A stretch of DNA of 46,087 nt from JBCBSZ01 sp039185015 (GTDB lineage: Bacteria > Actinomycetota > Acidimicrobiia > Acidimicrobiales > Poriferisodalaceae), in contig JBCDAU010000043.1 of assembly GCA_039185015.1 (NCBI GenBank), positions 1 through 46,087 of the forward strand, given 5' to 3'. Of this stretch, positions 8,870 through 14,749 are shown piece by piece. Numbering within the stretch: position 1 is the stretch's first letter; each line of letters starts with the position of its first letter. Both the position numbers and the translations under genes were made by a program. Below the pieces are notes generated by a model. That model searched no databases and was not told the DNA's origin. It worked only from the letters and a program-made list of their open reading frames with translations.

Positions 8870-10242
8870 GCCGCCGGCTCGCAGCTGCCTCGTGGGTGAC
8901 GGTCGCCGTCGTTGCCGCGCTCGACGGTTGGCCCGTGTCGGCGGTGCTGGTGTGCCTCCCGGGCCTCGTCGCCGGCTCGCTGCTCCTCGGCGCGGACGAC
9001 GGCCGCCGTCGGATCGGAGCGCTGCTCGGGCTCGGATCGCTCGCGGCGGTGCTCGCGGTCGCGCCGTCGGCGCTGGGCGTCGCTGCGCTCGTCGATCCCG
9101 ACCCGGGCGACTGGTCGTTCCGCATCGCGGCCCTGGCCCCGTTGGCCCTCGGCGCGCTTCGCGGTACCGACGACGCGCCGCCGCCGGCGGTGAGGTGGCT
9201 GATCGCCCTCGCCGTGTGGGCGATGGTGGCCGCGGTCGCGACGCCGTTGCCGGCGCAGTCCGCGCTCGCCGGCTTCGAGCTGTTGGTGGTCGTGGTGGTG
9301 ACGGTCCGGCTCGTTGGGTTCGTCGGGATCCGCGACGCGGTGCCGCCGATGGCGATCGGGCTGGCGGCCGTCGGCGCCGCCGCGCTGGCCGTCGAGCTGC
9401 TGGAGGTGGAGCCACCGGCGCTGCCCGGCTTCCAGGAGGACACCGCACTCGGGCTGTCGCGCCTGTTCGCGCTCTCGACCGAGCCGATCCAGCTGGCCGA
9501 GGCGTTGGGTGGGGCCGTGGTGCTCGCCGCCGCCTGGGCCTTCGACGGGCGGTGGCGGTGGCTCGCCCTGCCCGTGGCCGGTGTGGCCGGCGTGGCCGTG
9601 CTGGCCACCCAGTCCCGGGTCGGTGTCATCGCCGTCGCGGTCGCCGTCCTCTGGATTGCGCTCCGACGACGGCACCTCACGCCGGTCGCCCTCGCTGCGC
9701 TGGCCGCCGCCGTCGGGCTCACGGTGCTCGGTCTCGGCGGCGTCGAGATCGGCCCCCTCGACGAGCTGCTCACCATCCGCGGCGAGACCGATGGAGCGGA
9801 CGTCCGCGTGAAGGAGATCTGGCCGTCGGGGGTCGATCGGTTCCTCGAGCGGCCGCTGCAGGGCTGGGGGTTGGCCGGCACCGAGGAGGCGTTCCAGCGC
9901 TCGATGGACGACGGAGGCATCCGCCCCCTGCCGGTGCGCAACGCCCACAACCGGCTACTCGAGCTGGCCGTGGCCACGGGGGTCGTCGGCGTCGTCCTGG
10001 CCGCGCTCGCGCTGGCGTCGATGGTCTCGTCGTTCGCCCGCCACCGGAACCCGGCGGCGGAGGCGCTGCTGGTCTACGTCCTGCTGGTCGGCCTCACCGG
10101 ACCGGGCAGCGGTTCGCTGTTCACCGGCGTCGACGAGCTCCTGATCGCGGTGGCGGCCGCAGCAACTGCGGGTCCGCGCCCGGGAATCAGGACGGCGCCA
10201 GACCCGACTTCAGTTCCTCGTCACCTTCTGGCCCCAGGATGA
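8866..10242 (+). CDS. O-antigen ligase/Wzy polymerase-like membrane protein
   Basis: 458-residue polytopic membrane protein with about ten hydrophobic helices. Near residue 361 it carries RNAHNRLLELAVATGVVG, the conserved H-N-x-x-L segment of the Wzy_C/O-antigen ligase family, preceded by a larger extracytoplasmic loop (RFLERPLQGWGLAGTEEAF), as expected for this group. Likely role: polymerising or ligating an exported polysaccharide whose length the preceding Wzz-like protein sets. The GTG at 8866 overlaps the upstream stop by GTGA. The 3' end overlaps the ilvB 3' end on the other strand by 56 bases, leaving no room for a terminator between them. Confidence 0.8.
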   Translation: MSRRLAAASWVTVAVVAALDGWPVSAVLVCLPGLVAGSLLLGADDGRRRIGALLGLGSLAAVLAVAPSALGVAALVDPDPGDWSFRIAALAPLALGALRGTDDAPPPAVRWLIALAVWAMVAAVATPLPAQSALAGFELLVVVVVTVRLVGFVGIRDAVPPMAIGLAAVGAAALAVELLEVEPPALPGFQEDTALGLSRLFALSTEPIQLAEALGGAVVLAAAWAFDGRWRWLALPVAGVAGVAVLATQSRVGVIAVAVAVLWIALRRRHLTPVALAALAAAVGLTVLGLGGVEIGPLDELLTIRGETDGADVRVKEIWPSGVDRFLERPLQGWGLAGTEEAFQRSMDDGGIRPLPVRNAHNRLLELAVATGVVGVVLAALALASMVSSFARHRNPAAEALLVYVLLVGLTGPGSGSLFTGVDELLIAVAAAATAGPRPGIRTAPDPTSVPRHLLAPG

Positions 10243-11929
10243 TGTCGCTGTTCGAGCCGCCGGCCGGGACCATCGGGTAGACCTTCTCGAACGCGTCGGT
10301 GCGGAAGTCGATCACGACGGGTCGGTCGTGCACGGCGTTGGCCTTCTCGATCGCCGGGATCACTTCGGCCTCGTCCTCGACCCGGATGCCGACGCATCCC
10401 ATGGCCTCGGCCCACTTCACGTAGTCGGGCAGGTCGGGCGAGAGGTACACCTCGCTGTAGCGCTCCTCGTAGAAGAGCTCTTGCCACTGGCGGACCATGC
10501 CGAGGTAGGCGTTGTTGATGATGGCGACCTTCACCGGGATCCGCTCGGCCGCGGCCGTGATGAGCTCCTGGGCGGTCATCTGAAAGCAGCCGTCGCCGTC
10601 GACGGCCCAGACCATGCGGTCGGGGCGGCCGGCCTTGCAGCCGATGGCGGCGGGCACGGCGTAGCCCATCGTCCCGAGGCCACCCGAGTTCACCCAGGTG
10701 TACGGATGGTCGAAGTGCCAGTACTGCGACGCCCACATCTGGTGCTGCCCGACACCGGCGACGACGATCGTGTCGGACGGGGTGTGGTCCCGGAGCTGCT
10801 CGATCACGAACTGCGGCTTGAGGGCGCCACCGTCCTCCATCGGCGGGTACTGGAGGGGGAACTGCTCCTGCCAGCCGGACACCTGGCTCTTCCACGCCGA
10901 ACGGTCCGCGTCGCCGGTGCCCTTGCGTCGCAGGTCGGCGAGCAGCGCCTCGATGACGAGCCGGCAGTCGCCGACGATCGGGACGTCGGGCCGGCGGACC
11001 TTGCCGAGCTCGGCGGGGTCGATGTCGACGTGGATGACCTTGGCGTGCTTCGCGAACTCGGAGGTCTTGCCCGTGACCCGGTCGTCGAAGCGGGAGCCGA
11101 GCGCGATGAGCAGGTCGCACTCCTGCATCGCCGTGACGGCGGTGAAGTTGCCGTGCATGCCCGGCATGCCGAGGCACAGCTCGTGGGAGTCGGGGAAGGC
11201 CCCCCGGGCCATGAGCGTCGTCACGACGTGGATGCCGGTGAGCTCGGCCAGCTCGGCCAGTGCTTCGGCGGCGCGGGCCTTGAGGATGCCACCGCCGGCG
11301 TAGATGACGGGGCGCTCGGCCTCGCGGATGAGGTCGGCGGCCTTCTTGATCTGGCGGGGATGCCCGCCCGTCGTGGGCTGGTAGCCGGGGAGGTCGAGCT
11401 CGGTCGGCCAGTACCAGTCCATCTCGGCGTTGGCGACGTCCTTCGGGAGGTCGACGAGCACCGGGCCGGGGCGGCCGGTCGAGGCGACGTGGAAGGCCTC
11501 GGCGATCACCCGGGGGATCTCGTCGGCCGACGTGATGAGCCAGTTGTGCTTCGTGCACGACATCGTGATGCCGGTCGTGTCGCACTCCTGGAAGGCGTCG
11601 GTGCCGATCGCCGTGCTGGCCACCTGGCCGGTGATCGCCACCATCGGGATCGAGTCGAGCATGGCGTCGGCCAGGGGGGTGACCAGGTTGGTCGCAGCCG
11701 GGCCGGAGGTCACCACGCACACACCGGGTCGTCCGGTGACGTGGGCGTAGCCCGAGGCCATGTGGCCGGCGCCCTGCTCGTGGCGCACGAGCACGTGGCG
11801 GATCGGGCTGTCGATGATCGGGTCGTACACGGGCAGGATCGCACCGCCGGGCAGGCCGAAGACCACCTCGACGCCAGCCATCTCGAGGCTGCGCACGAGG
11901 GCCTGGGCTCCCGTCAGTCGTTCTGCCAT
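10187..11929 (-). CDS. ilvB: Acetolactate synthase, large (catalytic) subunit
   Basis: ThDP-dependent enzyme condensing pyruvate with pyruvate or 2-oxobutyrate, the first common step to valine, leucine and isoleucine. 580 aa. It shows the ThDP activating Glu in VLVRHEQGAGHMASGYA, the central FAD-associated domain, and the C-terminal ThDP/Mg site (VDGDGCFQMTAQEL to IINN). The ATG at 11929 is chosen for its AAGGAG site nine bases upstream. The regulatory subunit ilvN is not adjacent but ends the leuB operon on the other strand, so subunit balance needs separate control. Expression is probably controlled by the attenuator at 11957-12061. The 3' end overlaps the Wzy-like gene. Confidence 0.95.
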   Translation of the reverse strand: MAERLTGAQALVRSLEMAGVEVVFGLPGGAILPVYDPIIDSPIRHVLVRHEQGAGHMASGYAHVTGRPGVCVVTSGPAATNLVTPLADAMLDSIPMVAITGQVASTAIGTDAFQECDTTGITMSCTKHNWLITSADEIPRVIAEAFHVASTGRPGPVLVDLPKDVANAEMDWYWPTELDLPGYQPTTGGHPRQIKKAADLIREAERPVIYAGGGILKARAAEALAELAELTGIHVVTTLMARGAFPDSHELCLGMPGMHGNFTAVTAMQECDLLIALGSRFDDRVTGKTSEFAKHAKVIHVDIDPAELGKVRRPDVPIVGDCRLVIEALLADLRRKGTGDADRSAWKSQVSGWQEQFPLQYPPMEDGGALKPQFVIEQLRDHTPSDTIVVAGVGQHQMWASQYWHFDHPYTWVNSGGLGTMGYAVPAAIGCKAGRPDRMVWAVDGDGCFQMTAQELITAAAERIPVKVAIINNAYLGMVRQWQELFYEERYSEVYLSPDLPDYVKWAEAMGCVGIRVEDEAEVIPAIEKANAVHDRPVVIDFRTDAFEKVYPMVPAGGSNSDIILGPEGDEELKSGLAPS

Positions 11930-11956
11930 GGCGGTGCTCCTTCGCGTCAGGAGGCG

Positions 11957-11991
11957 GAAAACCAAGAACGACCTCCCGGAGGGAGGTCGTT
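11957..11991 (-). terminator. Intrinsic terminator of the ilvB attenuator
   Basis: On the minus strand an 11-bp perfect stem (AACGACCTCCC pairing with GGGAGGTCGTT, loop TCC) is followed by CTTGGTTTT. It lies between the leader peptide and the ilvB ribosome binding site, where a terminator can only work as a conditional one. Confidence 0.85.
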
Positions 11992-11993
11992 TC

Positions 11994-12020
11994 GGCGCAC
12001 GCGGGGTGAGGGCGTGCGCC
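11994..12020 (-). promoter_or_regulatory. Leader hairpin of the ilvB attenuator
   Basis: Nine-bp perfect stem GGCGCACGC/GCGTGCGCC with a nine-base loop. Its first base is the last base of the leader stop codon TAG. The same core (GCGCACGC/GCGTGCGC) in the same register occurs in the leuB leader at 12692-12715. Confidence 0.7.
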
Positions 12021-12061
12021 TAGGTGATGAGTACCCGAACGATGTTGCGGGTCGCGGTCAC
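12020..12061 (-). CDS. ilvB leader peptide (13 aa)
   Basis: GTG-started ORF encoding MTATRNIVRVLIT. Five of the last seven residues are branched-chain (Ile, Val, Val, Leu, Ile), and the Val codons GTT and GTA are rare in such high-GC DNA, which makes translation sensitive to the supply of charged tRNAs. The start is leaderless: the -10 box TACGGT ends seven bases upstream. Hairpin and terminator follow. This is the arrangement of ribosome-mediated attenuation known for actinobacterial ilvB operons. Function is inferred from layout; peptide translation itself is not shown by sequence. Confidence 0.8.
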   Translation of the reverse strand: MTATRNIVRVLIT

Positions 12062-12068
12062 GTCTCAG

Positions 12069-12074
12069 ACCGTA
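12069..12074 (-). promoter_or_regulatory. -10 box of the ilvB leader promoter
   Basis: TACGGT on the minus strand, seven bases before the leader GTG. A possible -35 (TTGCGA) lies 19 bases upstream. The interval between -10 and GTG reads CTGAGAC, resembling the GAGAC/GTCTC half-sites of the leuC-iclR region. Confidence 0.6.
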
Positions 12075-12107
12075 GCGCGCGTCGACGCCGGAGTCGCAAG
12101 CTCCGGG

Positions 12108-12575
12108 TCACGAAGGTGCGTCGACGGCGACGATCTCGACGCTCATGCCGTTGAAGTCGACGGTGTCGCCGGCGCTCTTGCCGTCGCACAGCTCGCCGAG
12201 CGGCGAACCCGGGGTGAGCACGTCGAGGCCGTCGATGCGCTCCTCGATCGAGCCGAACAGGTAGCGCTCGGTGTCGGTGTCGCCCTCGAAGCGGAGCTCG
12301 ACGATCCGTCCCGCCACGAGCACGCCCTCGGCAGCGTCGGCGGGTCCATCGACGATCTCGACGTCCTCGAGGAGGGTCTGGAGCTGGCGGATGCGCCCCT
12401 CCATCTTCCCCTGCTCCTCCTTGGCGGCGTGGTAGTCGCCGTTCTCGGAGAGATCGCCGAGGAGCCGGGCCTCCTCGATCTTGTTGGCGATGTCGATGCG
12501 GCCGCGCGTGGTCAGGTCACGGAGCTCGTCGTTGAGCCGTTCGAACGCTTCGCGGGAGAGCTGGTTGCTCGACAT
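12108..12575 (-). CDS. greA: Transcription elongation factor GreA
   Basis: 155-residue GreA. It enters the RNA polymerase secondary channel and stimulates cleavage of backtracked RNA. The N-terminal coiled coil carries the signature GDLSENGDYHAAKEEQG (about residues 40-57), with the acidic tip residues Asp and Glu; the C-terminal FKBP-like domain (about 80-155) includes GSPLGELCDGKSAGDTV. Length and order are normal. It stands alone on the minus strand between two attenuator-controlled BCAA units: ilvB begins after its stop and the leuB leader promoter lies just outside its start. The -10 box TAGACT lies nine bases before the ATG. Confidence 0.97.
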   Translation of the reverse strand: MSSNQLSREAFERLNDELRDLTTRGRIDIANKIEEARLLGDLSENGDYHAAKEEQGKMEGRIRQLQTLLEDVEIVDGPADAAEGVLVAGRIVELRFEGDTDTERYLFGSIEERIDGLDVLTPGSPLGELCDGKSAGDTVDFNGMSVEIVAVDAPS

Positions 12576-12584
12576 GGGTTGGAG

Positions 12585-12590
12585 AGTCTA
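12585..12590 (-). promoter_or_regulatory. -10 box for greA
   Basis: TAGACT (TANNNT) on the minus strand ends nine bases before the greA ATG at 12575, so the mRNA should be leaderless or nearly so. No ribosome binding site is seen. Confidence 0.5.
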
Positions 12591-12603
12591 GCGCCGGCCG
12601 TGG

Positions 12604-12633
12604 TTGACCGGAGCGGGCGGAGCGAGCGACACT
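12604..12633 (+). promoter_or_regulatory. Promoter of the leuB-ilvE-cimA-ilvC-ilvN operon
   Basis: TTGACC (12604-12609), an 18-base spacer and GACACT (12628-12633). The expected start point falls on or near the leader ATG at 12642, eight bases past the -10 box. Confidence 0.55.
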
Positions 12634-12641
12634 GGCAGAAG

Positions 12642-12692
12642 ATGCCTGGGCCGAAGAACACGACGTTCGTCCCCGTAGCGATCATTCCGTAG
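12642..12692 (+). CDS. leuB-operon leader peptide (16 aa)
   Basis: Encodes MPGPKNTTFVPVAIIP. The second half is rich in Val and Ile (V, V, I, I) and includes GTA and ATT codons that are rare in this DNA; Leu is absent. The stop TAG merges into a hairpin, and an intrinsic terminator follows before leuB. Layout, register and hairpin core match the ilvB leader. Leaderless start inferred from the promoter at 12604-12633; an in-frame GTG at 12600 would give a longer peptide but precedes that promoter. Confidence 0.75.
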   Translation: MPGPKNTTFVPVAIIP

Positions 12693-12715
12693 CGCACGCG
12701 ATTCCTCGCGTGCGC
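12692..12715 (+). promoter_or_regulatory. Leader hairpin of the leuB-operon attenuator
   Basis: Ten-bp perfect stem GCGCACGCGA/TCGCGTGCGC with loop TTCC. It starts on the last base of the leader stop codon, exactly as in the ilvB leader. Confidence 0.7.
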
Positions 12716-12721
12716 TCTTCG

Positions 12722-12748
12722 ACCGTCCGCTCCGGCGGGCGGTTTTTT
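12722..12748 (+). terminator. Intrinsic terminator of the leuB-operon attenuator
   Basis: Stem ACCGTCCGC/GCGGGCGGT (one T-G pair), four-base loop, then a run of T bases at 12743-12748. It lies 49 bases before the leuB start, so read-through is needed for operon expression. Confidence 0.85.
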
Positions 12749-12797
12749 CGTGTCCGGAGCAAGGGAGCAGTCTGATGTGCCAGCAGGGGAGTGACAG

Positions 12798-13781
12798 GTG
12801 AGCCACCGGGTGGCCGTGATCGGCGGCGACGGGATCGGTCCCGATGTGGTGGCTGAGGCCCTGAAGGTGGTGGCGGCGGCAGGCGTCGACCTCGACACGA
12901 CCGACTACCGCCTCGGCGGGGCCCGCTATCTCGACGACGGCATGATCCTGAGCGACGAGCTGGTCGATGAGCTGCGCGGCTTCGACGCGATCTTGCTGGG
13001 CGCCGTCGGGCATCCCGACGTCGCTCCCGGTGTCATCGAGCGGGGCCTGCTGCTCAAGGCCCGCTTCGATCTCGACCTGTACGTGAACCAGCGGCCGTTC
13101 CAGTTCGACGACGGCCACGAGTTCATCGTGATCCGGGAGAACACCGAGGGCACCTACGCCGGTGAGGGCGGGTTCCTCCGGAAGAACACCTCGCACGAGG
13201 TGGCGACGCAGGGCTCGGTCAACACGCGCATGGGCGTCGAGCGCTGCGTGCGGTACGCGTTCGAGCTGGCTGCGTCCCGGCCCCGCACGCACCTCACGTT
13301 GGTCCACAAGACCAACGTGCTCACGTTCTCCGGCGATCTCTGGCAGCGGACCTTCGACGAGGTCCACGCCGACCACGCCGACGTCGAGGTCGCGTACCAG
13401 CACATCGACGCCGCCTGCATCCACTTCGTGCAGGACCCGCGTCGCTTCGACGTGATCGTCACCGACAACTTGTTCGGCGACATCCTCACCGATCTCGGCG
13501 GTGCCGTGGCCGGTGGGATCGGCCGAGCCTCGTCGGGCAATCTGAACCCGGCCCGCACCGGTCCGTCGTTGTTCGAGCCCGTCCACGGTTCGGCGCCCGA
13601 CATCGCCGGGCAGGGCGTCGCTGACCCGACCGCGGCCGTGCTGTCGGCGGCGATGATGCTCGACTTCCTCGGCGAGGCCGGAGCCGCAGAGCGGGTGCGG
13701 ACCGCCGTCGACGCCGTCGATGGCGTCGAGGGGACGACGGCGATCGGCGACGCGATCGCCGGCGCGGTGAAGGGGGAGTAG
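12798..13781 (+). CDS. leuB: 3-isopropylmalate dehydrogenase
   Basis: NAD-dependent oxidative decarboxylation of 3-isopropylmalate in leucine synthesis; with citramalate synthase nearby it probably also oxidises 3-methylmalate (from citramalate) to 2-oxobutyrate. 327 aa, the shorter actinobacterial form. Visible signatures: IGGDGIGPDV at the N-terminus, IRENTEGTYAGEGG, the catalytic Tyr/Lys region (LVHKTNVL), the metal-binding Asp stretch NLFGDILTDLGG, and FEPVHGSAPDIAGQGVADPTA for NAD. GTG start with GGGGAG about nine bases upstream. First structural gene of an operon controlled by the leader at 12642-12748. Confidence 0.95.
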   Translation: MSHRVAVIGGDGIGPDVVAEALKVVAAAGVDLDTTDYRLGGARYLDDGMILSDELVDELRGFDAILLGAVGHPDVAPGVIERGLLLKARFDLDLYVNQRPFQFDDGHEFIVIRENTEGTYAGEGGFLRKNTSHEVATQGSVNTRMGVERCVRYAFELAASRPRTHLTLVHKTNVLTFSGDLWQRTFDEVHADHADVEVAYQHIDAACIHFVQDPRRFDVIVTDNLFGDILTDLGGAVAGGIGRASSGNLNPARTGPSLFEPVHGSAPDIAGQGVADPTAAVLSAAMMLDFLGEAGAAERVRTAVDAVDGVEGTTAIGDAIAGAVKGE

Positions 13782-13807
13782 CCATGCCGATCACACCGAG
13801 CAACGAG
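13782..13807 (+). repeat. Duplicated ilvE start region, upstream copy
   Basis: The 26 bases from CCATGCCGATC to AACGAG recur exactly at 13830-13855, 48 bases later. Similarity continues past the repeat if a three-base CAG insertion in the first copy is allowed. Confidence 0.9.
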
Positions 13808-13816
13808 CAGATCTGA
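13784..13816 (+). CDS. Mini-ORF MPITPSNEQI between leuB and ilvE
   Basis: Ten codons plus stop. It shares its first eight residues with IlvE because it arises from the direct repeat, and it starts two bases after the leuB stop behind a good site (AGGGGGAG). Its stop lies 15 bases before the ilvE ATG and overlaps the ilvE ribosome binding site (GAGGGGAG), so it may couple ilvE translation to leuB. It may equally be a neutral duplication scar. Confidence 0.35.
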   Translation: MPITPSNEQI

Positions 13817-13829
13817 GGGGAGCGCCCAA

Positions 13830-13855
13830 CCATGCCGATCACACCGAGCAACGAG
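13830..13855 (+). repeat. Duplicated ilvE start region, functional copy
   Basis: Second exact copy of the 26-bp unit; it contains the ATG and first eight codons of ilvE. Confidence 0.9.
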
Positions 13856-14749
13856 ATCTGGATGAACGGCGAGCTCGTGTCGTGGGACGAGGCTCGCATC
13901 CACGTGCTCACCCACACGCTCCACTACGGCAACGGCGTCTTCGAGGGCATCCGCGCCTACGAGACCTCCGAGGGGCCGGCCGTCTTCCGGCTCACGCCCC
14001 ACATCGAGCGACTCTTCCGCTCGGCGAAGATCTTCATGCTCGACATCCCGTACACGGTCGAGCAGCTGATCGACGCGACCAAGGAGACGGTGCGGGTCAA
14101 TGGCCTGCCGTCCTGCTACATCCGGCCGCTGGTCTACCTCGGCTACGGCGAGATGGGCCTCAACCCGCTGCCGTGCCAGGTCGACGTGTCGATCGCGGTG
14201 TGGCCGTGGGGCGCCTACCTCGGTGACGAGGGCATCCGGAACGGCGTGCGGATGAAGATCAGCTCCTGGCAGCGCCACGACCCCAACGCCATGCCGCCGG
14301 CCGCCAAGGGCACCGGCATGTACATCAACTCGCAGATGGCGAAGGTCGAGGCCGTGAAGTCCGGCTATGACGAAGCGATCCTCCTGTCGCCGCAGGGGTA
14401 CGTGTCGGAGTGCACGGGCGAGAACCTGTTCGTCGTGCGAGACGGCGTGATCCTGACGCCGCCGATCTCCGCCGGTGCGCTCGAAGGCATCACGCAAGAC
14501 GCCGTCATCACGATCGCCCGCGACCTCGGCTACGAGGTCCGCTTCGCCAACATCCTCCGGTCCGACCTCTACGTCGCCGAGGAGGCGTTCCTGACCGGCA
14601 CGGCGGCCGAGGTGGTCCCGATCCGCTCGGTCGACGATCGCGAGCTCGGCGACCCGGGTCCGATGACCCAGGCCATCCAGGAGGTCTTCTTCCGGGCCGT
14701 GCGGGGTGAGGAGCCCCGCTACAAGGAGTGGAACGAGGTCGTGGCGTGA
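13832..14749 (+). CDS. ilvE: Branched-chain amino acid aminotransferase
   Basis: PLP fold-type IV aminotransferase doing the last step to Leu, Ile and Val with glutamate as amino donor. 305 aa. It shows HTLHYGNGVFEGIRAYET near the N-terminus, the PLP lysine in the MAKVEAVKSGYDEA region, and YVSECTGENLFVVRDG with the conserved Glu that contacts the PLP ring nitrogen, then GALEGITQDAVITIA. Start chosen at 13832 because GAGGGGAG lies nine bases upstream and the next domain residues follow at once. The gene's 5' end has been duplicated as a mini-ORF just upstream. The stop overlaps the cimA start. Confidence 0.95.
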   Translation: MPITPSNEIWMNGELVSWDEARIHVLTHTLHYGNGVFEGIRAYETSEGPAVFRLTPHIERLFRSAKIFMLDIPYTVEQLIDATKETVRVNGLPSCYIRPLVYLGYGEMGLNPLPCQVDVSIAVWPWGAYLGDEGIRNGVRMKISSWQRHDPNAMPPAAKGTGMYINSQMAKVEAVKSGYDEAILLSPQGYVSECTGENLFVVRDGVILTPPISAGALEGITQDAVITIARDLGYEVRFANILRSDLYVAEEAFLTGTAAEVVPIRSVDDRELGDPGPMTQAIQEVFFRAVRGEEPRYKEWNEVVA

